Shown in pieces: positions 17,358-26,126 of a stretch of 64,000 nt of DNA; the first letter of the stretch is position 1, and each line of letters begins with the position of its first letter. The DNA is from CP2-2F sp034436355 (GTDB taxonomy: Bacteria; Chloroflexota; Anaerolineae; Aggregatilineales; UBA2796). The translations under genes and the position numbers were made by a program. The DNA lies in contig DAOTVQ010000043.1 in NCBI GenBank assembly GCA_034436355.1, forward strand, positions 127,606 through 191,605, written 5' to 3'. The notes below the pieces were generated by a model, which was not told the origin of the DNA, did not search any database, and saw nothing but the letters and a program-made list of their open reading frames with translations.

Positions 17358-18425
17358 TCAGGCAGTCGGATTATTTTCGTTGCTTGCCTCTTTACCCAGC
17401 AGTTCCGCCAAGCGATCCTTGAAGGACGGGTAGATCACGCCGCGTTCAGTCACAATGCCGCCCAAATAGCGCTGCGGCACGACATCATAAGCAGGGTTGC
17501 GCGCTGGGTAGCCTTCGGGAAAGGCGCTGTTGCCAAAGGGCGTATGCACCTCACGCGGATCGCGTTCTTCTTGTGGCAGGTGGTCGCCGGTGGCAGCCTT
17601 AATATCCACGCTAGGGAGCGTTGCCGCCGCATAGAACGGCACACGGTTATCCCGCGCCAAAACAGCTAATGGATAAGCACCGATGCGGGCGATAAAATCG
17701 CCATTGGCAGCAAGGCGCGGAGCTGCCACCAACACTAACTTCACCTCACCGCGCCGCAAATAGTAGCCAACTGCTGAGTCAGGGACGATCTCGAAAGGAA
17801 TGCCTGCCTCACGCAGTTCCCAAGCGGCAAGGTGCGCGCCTTCCAGCAGCGGACGCCCTTCCGTCAGCAGGACGTGGAAACGTCGCCCAAGCGTGTGGGC
17901 AGCCTGCACAATGCCCAGTGAGGTACCATAGCTGGCAGCCGATAGCGCGCCACCGCTGCCGTGATGCAGCACCACATCGCCATTGCGGATGAGCGCCGCG
18001 CCATGCTTGCCGATCTTCTGGCAAGCGGCGGAATCTTCGGCGGCAATTTGCTGTGCCTCAGCCAGCAAGGCAAACTTGATTTCGCGCACGTTGCTGAGCG
18101 CCTCATCACGGGCGCGACGCATCATGCGCGCCAGCCACGCCGTTAGGTGTAGTGAAGTTGAGTTCGCTTTTTGCAGGATGACCGCTGCCACATCCAGAAA
18201 TTCGATTAGGCTGCCCACATCCAGCGGTGTTGCCTGCTGTGCGGCAAGCGCCATCCCAAAGACGCCCGCCGCGCCAACTGCCTGTGCGCCGCGTACAGCG
18301 CCCTCGCTGATTGCCTGCGCCACCTCGCGGTAATCGCTGTATTCAAGATGCGCTAACATCCAAGGCAGCCGCCGCTGATCGATCAGACGCACGCGCCCTT
18401 CATGCCACTCAACCGTTCGGATCAC
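17358..18425 (-). CDS. MtnA-like protein lacking the isomerase catalytic residues
   Basis: A 355-residue member of the MtnA/eIF2B-alpha superfamily. The frame matches 5-methylthioribose-1-phosphate isomerase along its length: N-terminal TVEW and LIDQRRLPW, RGAQAVGAAG, TEGRPLLEGAHLAAWEL, AANGDFIARIGAYPLAVLA and the C-terminal PQEERDPREV. The two residues that define MtnA chemistry are replaced. The usual THCN motif with catalytic Cys reads HHGS (Gly156 at the Cys site), and the usual GADR with catalytic Asp reads AAPR (Pro236). It therefore should not be called MtnA; a different sugar-phosphate reaction or a binding role is likely. Upstream lies aspartate kinase on the same strand, 28 bases away, so the two are probably co-transcribed. 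Confidence 0.8.
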   Translation of the reverse strand: MIRTVEWHEGRVRLIDQRRLPWMLAHLEYSDYREVAQAISEGAVRGAQAVGAAGVFGMALAAQQATPLDVGSLIEFLDVAAVILQKANSTSLHLTAWLARMMRRARDEALSNVREIKFALLAEAQQIAAEDSAACQKIGKHGAALIRNGDVVLHHGSGGALSAASYGTSLGIVQAAHTLGRRFHVLLTEGRPLLEGAHLAAWELREAGIPFEIVPDSAVGYYLRRGEVKLVLVAAPRLAANGDFIARIGAYPLAVLARDNRVPFYAAATLPSVDIKAATGDHLPQEERDPREVHTPFGNSAFPEGYPARNPAYDVVPQRYLGGIVTERGVIYPSFKDRLAELLGKEASNENNPTA

Positions 18426-18453
18426 AGTCTTTCACCACCTTTTAGCCGACGCC

Positions 18454-19872
18454 TCATGCTTCGTCGCTATCAGCTGCGATCAGTTCGTGCAAAGCGCGCA
18501 CCGCTTCGGTGGCTTCCTCAGCGCGCACCACTAGGGAAATGCTGTATTCGCTAGAGCCTTGTGCAATCACCAAGATGTTGATGGTGCGTGCTGCCAAAGC
18601 GCCTGCCACCCGCGCCGCCACGCCGGGCATCCCGCGCATCCCGGCGCCCACCGTCGTGATGATGACGACATCTTCCCGCGCCCAAACACGATCCACATCA
18701 CGCCGTTCCAGTTCAACGCGCAATTCTTTGCGAATGGCATCCAACACTTGCGAGGTGCGGTCACTTGGCACGATGAAGCAGAAACTTTGCTCTGAGGAGG
18801 CTTGCGAGATGAGCAGGATGCTGACGCCGATGCGTGCCACCGCCATGAAGGTGCGCCCTGCCACACCCGGCACACCGACCATACCGCGCCCTTCAACCGA
18901 GATCAGGCTAACATCGCGGATGACGGTGACCGCTTTCACCGCACCGGGCGTGATTTGTGCCTGCGGCTGAATGAGTGTGCCGGGATCGGTTGGGTTGAAG
19001 GTGTTCCGCACACGGACGGGCGCCTCGCGGTCAATCATCGGCTGCACTGTCTTGGGATGCAGCACCTTCGCGCCGAAATAGGCAAGTTCGCCCACTTCGC
19101 CATAACTGAGGGCGCGGATGACACGCGCCGTTGGCACAAGGCGCGGATCAGTGGTCATAATGCCATCTACATCGGTATAAATCCACAGGTGGTCAGTCTC
19201 GATGGCGGCGCCGAGGATGGCAGCGCTAAAGTCGCTGGCGCCGCGCCCAAGCGTAGTAATGATGCCATCGCGGGTAGCACCGATGTAGCCGGTTACGATG
19301 GGCAGCGAGCCGCTTTCAAGGTAAGGGATCAGGAATTGCTTGACGCGCTGCCGAGTCTCATCCATCAGCGGCGCGGCATCTTGGAAGTTGTCATCAGTCA
19401 CGATCAGGGTGCTGGCATCAATGGCGAGCGCGGCATTGCCCAGATCGCGCAGGTGCGCGGCAAGCAGGCGTGCGCTGAAGCGTTCGCCAAAGCTCATGAT
19501 CAAGTCCATGCCGCGCGGCGTGATTTCGCGCAGCACGGCAATGCTGTGGCACATGGCATTCAGTGTGTCCAGCATGGTGTCTAGTTCATCGAACAGCCCT
19601 TGCTTGATCATTTCGTCGTTGACAAGCTGTTCGGCTGTTTCGCGGTGGCGTTGGCGCAGTTCCGCCACGATGTTGTAATGTCCTGCTTCGTCGCCGGTGG
19701 CAGCACTGCGCGCCGCTTCTTTCAACTTATCGGTGACGCCGCTCATGGCAGAGACCACGGTCAGAATACGATTGCCTTGCCGCTGTTGGTCAAGGATAAT
19801 GCGGGCAACCTGCGCGATGGTATCGTGGTTGCCCATCGAGGTGCCGCCAAACTTCATGGTGATGAGGCTCAT
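18454..19872 (-). CDS. lysC: Aspartate kinase
   Basis: A 472-residue monofunctional aspartate kinase, first step of lysine, threonine and methionine synthesis. The kinase domain shows the N-terminal KFGGTSMG, VVSAMSGVTD, SFGERFSARLL and TLGRGASDFSA motifs. Two ACT domains follow from about residue 320 (VEGRGMVGVPGVAGR and TVGAGMRGMPGVAARV), so feedback control by lysine or threonine is expected. A promoter is visible about 55 bases upstream. The MtnA-like gene follows in the same direction. Confidence 0.95.
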   Translation of the reverse strand: MSLITMKFGGTSMGNHDTIAQVARIILDQQRQGNRILTVVSAMSGVTDKLKEAARSAATGDEAGHYNIVAELRQRHRETAEQLVNDEMIKQGLFDELDTMLDTLNAMCHSIAVLREITPRGMDLIMSFGERFSARLLAAHLRDLGNAALAIDASTLIVTDDNFQDAAPLMDETRQRVKQFLIPYLESGSLPIVTGYIGATRDGIITTLGRGASDFSAAILGAAIETDHLWIYTDVDGIMTTDPRLVPTARVIRALSYGEVGELAYFGAKVLHPKTVQPMIDREAPVRVRNTFNPTDPGTLIQPQAQITPGAVKAVTVIRDVSLISVEGRGMVGVPGVAGRTFMAVARIGVSILLISQASSEQSFCFIVPSDRTSQVLDAIRKELRVELERRDVDRVWAREDVVIITTVGAGMRGMPGVAARVAGALAARTINILVIAQGSSEYSISLVVRAEEATEAVRALHELIAADSDEA

Positions 19873-19926
19873 ATGCGCTTTGCCGCCTGTGATGTCGCTT
19901 GGGATTCATAGCAAAATACCCCATGC

Positions 19927-19955
19927 AGCGTACCACGTTCGGGCAAACGTTGCAA
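19927..19955 (-). promoter_or_regulatory. Promoter of the aspartate kinase gene
   Basis: Read on the minus strand: TTGCAA, a 17-base spacer, TACGCT. Transcription would begin about 47 bases before the ATG at 19872. The -35 region sits in an AACG...CGTT dyad that might bind a regulator. The remaining bases up to 20022 hold nothing else I recognise. Confidence 0.55.
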
Positions 19956-20022
19956 GCGTTAGGCGGCGGGAAGGCGAACCTTTTCGTGCGTATTTCCGAA
20001 GGCTACAGGGCGCCTTCGTGCC

Positions 20023-20064
20023 TCACTCCGTCAGGTGATAGCGCCGCCAGCCAAGCTGCTGCGC
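20023..20064 (+). repeat. Left 42-bp direct repeat, copy of the wecG 3' end
   Basis: Forty of 42 bases equal those at 23683-23724. On the minus strand it encodes a tail ending LGWRRYHLTE and a stop, against LGWRRYHLME at the true end of the WecG-type gene. It is thus an orphan copy of that gene's 3' end, lying 3,660 bases away. Confidence 0.85.
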
Positions 20065-20118
20065 TATGCTGATGTTAGGTTTCTGTCGCCATACACAGTT
20101 TTTATCAGTTATTTCTGA

Positions 20119-20150
20119 GATAACATTGTAAGTGTTATCGTCCGGATAAC
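20119..20150 (+). promoter_or_regulatory. Overlapping GATAAC dyads upstream of the helicase gene
   Basis: GATAAC at 20119-20124, its complement GTTATC at 20134-20139 and GATAAC again at 20145-20150 make two overlapping inverted repeats (ATAACA-N7-TGTTAT and GTTATC-N5-GATAAC). A TATATT box follows at 20163-20168. The arrangement suggests an operator controlling the helicase. No regulator gene lies inside the element. Confidence 0.5.
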
Positions 20151-20194
20151 GCTTAGACTTGATATATTCTTGAGGAAACACGGGTGCTTTAACA

Positions 20195-23100
20195 ATGCTG
20201 AAACTCGAAGACATCCAGCCCAATGCTGCTATCAATGGTATTCTTGATGACACAGTAGAGATCATCTCTGCAACCATGCAAGGTCCAACTGCGCTAAAAG
20301 TCGTTTATAAGTTAAAAGATGGTACATTTAGAGAGCAGTTACTCTATCGTAAGGATGAACCTTCGCTCAGCCTTGCCAAAGGGCGCGCCGACTGGGATTT
20401 GAGCCTTGACGCCCACCGTTTTCGGCGCGCTGCTGAAGCACGCCGTATTAGGCTTGCCCACGTTTTTGACCCACAACTTGCCGTCCATATTTCCAATATT
20501 GACCCGTTGCCGCACCAACTCAGTGCTGTTTATGAGGCGATGCTGCCACGTTTGCCACTCCGCTTCCTTTTGGCAGATGATCCCGGCGCGGGCAAGACCA
20601 TTATGGCAGGCTTGCTCGTTCGTGAGCTAATGATGCGCAATGATGTGCGCCGCTGCCTAATTTGCACGCCCGGCAGCCTTGTTGAGCAATGGCAAGCTGA
20701 AATGCACGACAAATTCAATTTACGCTTCGAGATTGTGACTAAGGATATGCTGGAGCGTGCTTATCATCAGAACCTGTTTGATCAACGCGATTTATTCATC
20801 ATCCGCCTCGACCAATTCAGCCGCAATGAACACTGGCAAGAACTACTCTTCACCGCTTCGCCTTGGGATATTGTCATTGTGGATGAGGCACATAAGATGT
20901 CTGCACCTTTTAGCGGTGGTGAGATCAAGCGCACCAAACGCTATGGGTTTGGCGAAAAGTTAGGCGAACACACCCGTCATTTCTTGCTGATGACCGCCAC
21001 ACCCCATAACGGCAAAGAGACTGATTTCCAAACCTTCTTGCGTCTGCTTGATTCAGATCGATTCCACATGCACCACACCTTTAATAAACAAAACCTGCCC
21101 GTCATTGATCCCTCCGACCTGATGCGCCGTATGGTCAAGGAAGACCTTAAAACATTTGCAGGCAAACCGCTCTTCCCCGAACGGATTGCCAGCACGGTTG
21201 CCTATGAACTCTCTGATCTCGAAATGCAGCTGTATAAAAAGCTGACGACTTACATTCAACGTGAATTCAACCGTGCCGATGCCCTTGACAACCAGAAAAA
21301 GAACACGGTTGGCTTTGCGCTCACTATCTTGCAGCGCCGTTTTGCCTCCTCGCCACAAGCCATTTGGCACTCACTGCAAAACCGCCGTAAACGCTTGGAG
21401 CGTCGTTTGCAAGAAGAAGACCTTAAACACAATCGCCAACTCAATCTGGATGATTGGGACGATTTTGATGAAGCGCCCGACCCTGAACGCGAGCAGATTG
21501 AGGAAATCGCTGATAACGCCACTGCCGCCAGCACTAGAGACGAACTACGCCGCGAAATTGACACCTTGCTCAATCTTGAATGGCTTGCCGAGCAAGTGAT
21601 TAAGTCCAAAACGGATCGCAAATGGGAAGAGTGGGCTGCTTTATTGCAAGATGCAGAGATGTTTGATGAGCAACATAACCGTCGCCATAAGCTGATCATC
21701 TTCACAGAATACCGTGACACGCTGAACCACTTAAAGGAGCGCGTCAGCAAGTTGCTTGGCGATCCGACTGCCGTCGTCACGATTTACGGCGCGATGCCCC
21801 GTGAGGATCGCCTGAAAGCACAAGCAGAGTTCACCCATAACCCGCATGTGCTAGTTCTGATCGCCACTGATGCCGCTGGCGAAGGCATTAACCTGCACAC
21901 TGCTGCCCACCTTATGGTGAACTATGATCTACCATGGAATCCCAACCGCCTTGAGCAGCGCTTTGGGCGTATTCACCGCATTGGGCAGAAACAAGTTTGC
22001 CACCTGTGGAACTTGGTGGCAAACCAGACCCGTGAAGGTGCTGTTTACGAGCGGCTTCTAGAGAAGATTGAGACGATTCGTAAACAACTTGGTGGCAAAG
22101 TTTACGACGTGCTGGGGCGCTTGTTCATCGAACAGCCCTTACGTGAACTCTTGGTAGATGCCATTCGCTATGGCGAAGATGCCAGCAAGCGCGCCCAACT
22201 TTTCGAGCGTGTGGACAACGCCGCCGATCAAGAACGCATCCGCCGCCTGTTGGAAGAGCGTGCGCTGATACGCTTTCAGCTCGATGACTCCCGCCTAACC
22301 CAGCTTCGTGAAGACATGCTGCGCGCCGAAGCCCGCCGTTTGCAACCTTACTACATTCGTGGGTTTTTCAAAGATGCCTTTGACGCACTTGGCGGCAAAT
22401 GTCTAGACCTGAAGAACGGCATTTACCGTGATGTGTGCGTGCCTGATGAGATTCGCAACCGTTCGCCACGCCACCAGCCTATCCCTTCTCATTATGGGCG
22501 CATCTGCTTTGATAAAAAACACGCCCAAGAGCGCGATCAACCCACGCTTGTTGCACCCGGTCATCCCTTGTTAGATGTTATTGTTCAGTTAACGGCAGAG
22601 CGGGATGGTGAGGCTTTGCTGCAAGGGGCTATCCTGCTTGATCCAAACGACCACGGTGTGCAACCGCGCCTGCTCTATTTGATGGAAAGCCACTTGCAAG
22701 ATGGCACAGGACGCACTGTTTCTTCCGAATTACGCTGCCTTGAGGTGTTGGCAGATGGCGTGTTGGCGAGCAGTGGCTATGCACCTTACCTTGATTACAT
22801 GCCCCTAGATGCCAGCCAACAAGCAGCCCTTGCCACATGGCTAACCGACCAAGCACCTGATGCTGCTGAGTCTGAGCAGATTGTGCGGAACTATGCTGTA
22901 CAGAATTTCGTGCCAGAACATCTCGACCGTGTCAATGCCGAGCGCGACACACAAATTGAGCGAATTCAGCAGGCTGTACGCGCCCGCCTCACCAGAATTA
23001 TCCAGCTGATGGAACAACAGGCTTCAGAGTTTGAGCGCGAAGGAGAGCGCCTACACGCTGACCGTGAACGCAAAGCGGGCAGTGATCTGACGGCACGCCT

Positions 23101-23623
23101 GCATCAGCGTGAACGCGAACTAAAGAACCTGCGTACTATCACGCCGCAACCACCACGCCTGATCGGGCGAGCGCTAGTCGTGCCACAAGGTCTATTGAAT
23201 AGCTTACAAGACAGCTCGCCAGCCACGCCCAATCTGCACCAGAGCAGCACCACTGAACGGCTTGCGATGAACGCTGTTCTTGCTGTGGAGCGTTGGCGCA
23301 AATGCACACCGACGGACGTGAGTGCCGCCAAATGTGGTTATGACATTGAAAGCCGCGAACCCAACGGCAAGTTGTGGCTGATTGAAGTGAAAGGCAGGCA
23401 GGCGGATGCCGAAACAGTTGCCCTGACCCACAACGAGATTTTGACCGCCCTTAACCGCCCTGAGAACTATATCTTGGCGCTGGTAGAAGTGGAAAATGGG
23501 CGACCACGCGCTGTCTACTATCTGAAGAAGCCACCTGTCCAAGACCCAGGTGAGTACGCCGCTTGTGTAATGTTAAAATGGAAACATTTGGTCGGCGCAG
23601 CAGAATTGATATGGCGTGGCTGA
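20195..23623 (+). CDS. SNF2-type helicase with C-terminal DUF3883 domain (DISARM DrmD-like)
   Basis: A 1,142-residue ATP-dependent DNA translocase. Helicase motifs: PLPHQLSAVY, Walker A DDPGAGKTIMAG near residue 133, Walker B IVDEAHKM near 230, LLMTATPHNGK, then IATDAAGEGINLHTA and QRFGRIHRIGQ in the second RecA domain. Coiled, charged stretches follow. Residues ~1015-1110 match DUF3883, with GYDIESR and LWLIEVKGRQ giving a D...E-x-K arrangement like a PD-(D/E)XK nuclease. Such helicases occur in anti-phage loci, often beside methylases, but here it stands alone between 42-bp repeats. The ATG lacks a close ribosome site; TGAGG lies over 15 bases upstream. Function as a defence gene is inferred. 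Confidence 0.82.
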   Translation: MLKLEDIQPNAAINGILDDTVEIISATMQGPTALKVVYKLKDGTFREQLLYRKDEPSLSLAKGRADWDLSLDAHRFRRAAEARRIRLAHVFDPQLAVHISNIDPLPHQLSAVYEAMLPRLPLRFLLADDPGAGKTIMAGLLVRELMMRNDVRRCLICTPGSLVEQWQAEMHDKFNLRFEIVTKDMLERAYHQNLFDQRDLFIIRLDQFSRNEHWQELLFTASPWDIVIVDEAHKMSAPFSGGEIKRTKRYGFGEKLGEHTRHFLLMTATPHNGKETDFQTFLRLLDSDRFHMHHTFNKQNLPVIDPSDLMRRMVKEDLKTFAGKPLFPERIASTVAYELSDLEMQLYKKLTTYIQREFNRADALDNQKKNTVGFALTILQRRFASSPQAIWHSLQNRRKRLERRLQEEDLKHNRQLNLDDWDDFDEAPDPEREQIEEIADNATAASTRDELRREIDTLLNLEWLAEQVIKSKTDRKWEEWAALLQDAEMFDEQHNRRHKLIIFTEYRDTLNHLKERVSKLLGDPTAVVTIYGAMPREDRLKAQAEFTHNPHVLVLIATDAAGEGINLHTAAHLMVNYDLPWNPNRLEQRFGRIHRIGQKQVCHLWNLVANQTREGAVYERLLEKIETIRKQLGGKVYDVLGRLFIEQPLRELLVDAIRYGEDASKRAQLFERVDNAADQERIRRLLEERALIRFQLDDSRLTQLREDMLRAEARRLQPYYIRGFFKDAFDALGGKCLDLKNGIYRDVCVPDEIRNRSPRHQPIPSHYGRICFDKKHAQERDQPTLVAPGHPLLDVIVQLTAERDGEALLQGAILLDPNDHGVQPRLLYLMESHLQDGTGRTVSSELRCLEVLADGVLASSGYAPYLDYMPLDASQQAALATWLTDQAPDAAESEQIVRNYAVQNFVPEHLDRVNAERDTQIERIQQAVRARLTRIIQLMEQQASEFEREGERLHADRERKAGSDLTARLHQRERELKNLRTITPQPPRLIGRALVVPQGLLNSLQDSSPATPNLHQSSTTERLAMNAVLAVERWRKCTPTDVSAAKCGYDIESREPNGKLWLIEVKGRQADAETVALTHNEILTALNRPENYILALVEVENGRPRAVYYLKKPPVQDPGEYAACVMLKWKHLVGAAELIWRG

Positions 23624-23682
23624 GGAGGAACTGTTAGCAAGCTGGAATGGACACTAGGGTGCGAACCAAACACCTGAGCCAT

Positions 23683-23724
23683 TCACTCCATCAGGTGGTA
23701 GCGCCGCCAGCCAAGCTGCTGCGC
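23683..23724 (+). repeat. Right 42-bp direct repeat within the wecG 3' end
   Basis: Contains the last 13 codons and the stop of the WecG/TagA gene on the minus strand. It matches 20023-20064 except at two positions, one silent (TAC/TAT) and one changing Met to Thr. Confidence 0.85.
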
Positions 23725-24462
23725 GGCTGCCAACACCACAAAGGGCGGAATCGTGCTTAGGTAGCGCCGCCACAAACGGCGCGGTTCACTCGCCAGCCTG
23801 AACAGCCATTCCAAGCCGCGCCGCTGCATCCAGAGCGGTGCTTGCCGCTTGACGCCGCTGTGAAAATCGAAGGCGGCGCCCACGCCGATCAGCACTTGCG
23901 GCAGACGCGCCGTGTGATCTGCCATCCAGCGCTCTTGCTTGGGCATTCCCAAGCCCACCCAAACGATGTGCGCGCCGCTCGCGGCAATCTGCGCCGTGAT
24001 TTGTGCATCTTCCGCAGGGCTGAGCGCGCCAAAGGGCGGCGTGTGTGTGCCTGCCACCTGCAACCCTTCAAAGCGCGCCGCGAGCCGCGCCGCCAAGCGC
24101 GCTGCCACACCTTCCGCGCCGCCATAGAAGTAATGCCGATAGCCACGCGGCAGACCGTATTCGCACAGCGCCAAGAGCAGATCAGGTCCGTAGACACGCG
24201 CCACCTGCCGAAAGCCGCACCGCCTGCTCAGCCAAACCAACGGCATTCCATCCGGCGTGACCATGCCCGCCGCGTTGTGAATGGCGCGCAGCGACTCATC
24301 GGCTTGGCAACTCATAATGCTGTGGACGTTCGAGACGCACACATAGCGCGGCTGCCGTGCCGCCAGCCAGCCTTCTATAACGGCAAGTGCCTGCGGCATG
24401 TTCACCGCACTAACGCCAACGCCCAAGATGTTTACGCGCTCAGGTCTATCAGGAATCGCCAT
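23683..24462 (-). CDS. WecG/TagA/CpsF family glycosyltransferase
   Basis: A 259-residue GT26 enzyme that transfers an N-acetylmannosamine-type sugar to a lipid-linked precursor in cell-surface polymer synthesis. Family signs are ILGVGVSAVNM at the N terminus, TPDGMPLVWLSRR, RVYGPDLL, YFYGGAEGVAARLA, WVGLGMPKQERWM and GVGAAFDFHSG, then RRGLEWLFRL near the end. It is membrane-associated without helices. Its last codons are repeated at the far end of the helicase insertion. The reading frame is complete, so any insertion left the gene functional. Confidence 0.92.
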   Translation of the reverse strand: MAIPDRPERVNILGVGVSAVNMPQALAVIEGWLAARQPRYVCVSNVHSIMSCQADESLRAIHNAAGMVTPDGMPLVWLSRRCGFRQVARVYGPDLLLALCEYGLPRGYRHYFYGGAEGVAARLAARLAARFEGLQVAGTHTPPFGALSPAEDAQITAQIAASGAHIVWVGLGMPKQERWMADHTARLPQVLIGVGAAFDFHSGVKRQAPLWMQRRGLEWLFRLASEPRRLWRRYLSTIPPFVVLAAAQQLGWRRYHLME

Positions 24463-24472
24463 ACGAGATAAT

Positions 24473-24500
24473 CTTGCCGCAAAGTGGCAGGTGCGGCAAG
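24473..24500 (-). terminator. Terminator-like hairpin after the metal transporter operon
   Basis: CTTGCCGCA and TGCGGCAAG form a 9-base stem directly after the last transporter gene on the minus strand, followed by ATTATCT. It lies in the short gap before wecG. Confidence 0.55.
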
Positions 24501-24501
24501 G

Positions 24502-25338
24502 CTAGGCGCGTTGGAAGCGGCGCGCAAGGATGCGCCCTAGCCACGCCAAGCCGAAAAAGAGCGTGCAGGCAAGCACAATCGCCGCGCCAGACGCCACATT
24601 GTAGCGATAAGAGGCATACAAGCCGATCACGCCTGAACTAATGGCAACGCCAACAGCGATCAGCATCATACGCGGCAAACGGTTGGTCAGCAGTGATGCA
24701 GTTGCCGCCGGCGTTACCAGCATGGCGCTGGTCAGCACCACGCCGACTGCTTGAATGGCTGTCACGACGGTCAGCGCCAGCAGGATCAGCAAGCCGTAGC
24801 GCAGCCGATCCGCCCGCAAGCCGATCACTTGGGCATGAATCGGATCGAACGAGGTTAGCTCAAATTCTTTGTGAAAGAGCGCCAACGCGCCCAACACAAT
24901 GACCGCCACAATGCCGATCAGGGTCAGATCGCTGGGCGTGACGCCCAGAATGTTCCCGAAGAGGATGTGCGTGAAATCTCGGAAGGAACGCGCCGTACTC
25001 ATCAGCAAAATGCCCAACGCAAACATGAAGGTGAACATAATGCCGATGGCGGTATCTTCGCGCAGTGTATCGCGCCGCGAAAGCCAGCCGATGCCAAAGG
25101 CAGTTAGCAAGCCGGCAACCACCGCGCCAATGAAGAGGCTGATGCCGTTGAAATAGGCAAAGACGATGCCCGGCAACACGGTATGCGCCAAAGCATCGCC
25201 GATGAACGCCATGCGCCGCAGCACTACGTAGACGCCAATCGTCGCGCAGACGGAGCCGACGAGGATGACTGCTAAGAGGCTATTTCGCATGAACTGAAAG
25301 CGCACGAACGGCTCGATCAGGTCGTTGAGGAAGGTCAT
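24502..25338 (-). CDS. znuB: Zinc/manganese ABC transporter permease
   Basis: A 278-residue ABC-3 family permease with about eight membrane helices. MRNSLLAVILVGSVCATIGVYVVLRRMAFIGDALAHTVLPG is the conserved N-terminal block, read here from residues 17 to 57. LVTPAATASLL and the C-terminal GAAIVLACTLFFG are typical of ZnuB/MntB/TroC proteins. It overlaps the ATPase gene by four bases and is the last gene of the three-gene operon. Zinc versus manganese cannot be settled from the permease. Confidence 0.93.
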   Translation of the reverse strand: MTFLNDLIEPFVRFQFMRNSLLAVILVGSVCATIGVYVVLRRMAFIGDALAHTVLPGIVFAYFNGISLFIGAVVAGLLTAFGIGWLSRRDTLREDTAIGIMFTFMFALGILLMSTARSFRDFTHILFGNILGVTPSDLTLIGIVAVIVLGALALFHKEFELTSFDPIHAQVIGLRADRLRYGLLILLALTVVTAIQAVGVVLTSAMLVTPAATASLLTNRLPRMMLIAVGVAISSGVIGLYASYRYNVASGAAIVLACTLFFGLAWLGRILARRFQRA

Positions 25339-26126
25339 AGCTGGAAGGTGGCTTTGCCAATAGCGGCATCAACGTAGGCAGCCTGTGGCGGCGGCACTTG
25401 GCGTCCTTCGCTCAGGTACAGCACGCTGTCAAAGTCTGCCTCAAGGCGTTCTAGGTTGTGGGTGGCAACTACCAATGTTTTGCCGTCACGCTGTAGGTCT
25501 GCCAGCAGCGCGCTGATCACAGCTTGTGTCTCCACGTCTACAGCGGCGGTTGGCTCATCCAACAGGATCAGGTCTGCACCTTGTGCCAGCGCACGCGCCA
25601 ACATCGCCCGCTGCTGCTGACCGCCACTGAGCTGCCCGATTTGGCGATCTGCCAGCGCCGTCAAGCCAAGCCGCTCAATGACTGCGTCTACGATCTGCCA
25701 GTCGGCGGCGTTTGGCTTCCGCAGCCAGCCCATATGCACGTACCGCCCGGTCATCACCAAGCGGCGCAAATTGATCGGGAAGCGCCAATCAATCTCACCG
25801 CGTTGTGGCAGATACGCTACACGGTGATGGCAGGCGCCAACGGGCAAGCCGTAGATGAGCAGGCTGCCCGAACGGATCGGCAGCAAGCCAGCAATCGTCT
25901 TGAGCAGCGTAGACTTGCCGGCGCCGTTCGGACCCACTAAGGCGACTCGTGCGCCAATCGGCACGCTCAGCGAGACATGATCCAATGCCAAGGCGTTCTC
26001 GTTGGGACGGTTTACGCACAGGTCTTGAATTGCCAGCGCGGCGCTGCCTGCCACAGGCTCGGCAAAGTGACGGTGGCTGTAAAACAGGCGGACGCCATCG
26101 GCATTGGTCATTGGGAAAAGTGCCAT
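25335..26126 (-). CDS. znuC: Zinc/manganese ABC transporter ATPase
   Basis: A 263-residue ABC ATPase. Walker A is GPNGAGKSTLLK near residue 66, the signature LSGGQQQRAMLARAL near 166, and Walker B DLILLDEPTAAVD follows. YLPQRGEIDWRFPINLRRLV is a block typical of metal (ZnuC/MntA/TroB) importers, read over residues 110-129. The start codon overlaps the binding-protein stop by one base and its stop overlaps the permease start, so translation is coupled. It powers uptake through the permease. Confidence 0.93.
   Translation of the reverse strand: MALFPMTNADGVRLFYSHRHFAEPVAGSAALAIQDLCVNRPNENALALDHVSLSVPIGARVALVGPNGAGKSTLLKTIAGLLPIRSGSLLIYGLPVGACHHRVAYLPQRGEIDWRFPINLRRLVMTGRYVHMGWLRKPNAADWQIVDAVIERLGLTALADRQIGQLSGGQQQRAMLARALAQGADLILLDEPTAAVDVETQAVISALLADLQRDGKTLVVATHNLERLEADFDSVLYLSEGRQVPPPQAAYVDAAIGKATFQL

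Larger units (their letters stand above)
20023..23682. mobile_element. Putative single-cargo insertion bounded by direct repeats
   Basis: One repeat plus a 3.6-kb interior carrying only the helicase/DUF3883 gene and its AT-rich leader. Target-gene 3' ends restored by a repeated segment are typical of site-specific integration, but no integrase, transposase or terminal inverted repeat is inside. Mobilisation in trans, excision of a formerly larger element, or allelic replacement are possible. Confidence 0.4.

Noticed and set aside
17358..18425. Calling this gene mtnA
   Set aside because: The catalytic Cys and Asp positions hold Gly and Pro.
18802..19584. A 260-residue plus-strand frame opposite aspartate kinase
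   Set aside because: Shadow of a strongly conserved gene; His/Asp-rich composition and no ribosome site.
20023..20277. A minus-strand frame ending in the copied wecG tail
   Set aside because: Only its last 13 codons match a gene; the rest is intergenic and reads across the operator region.
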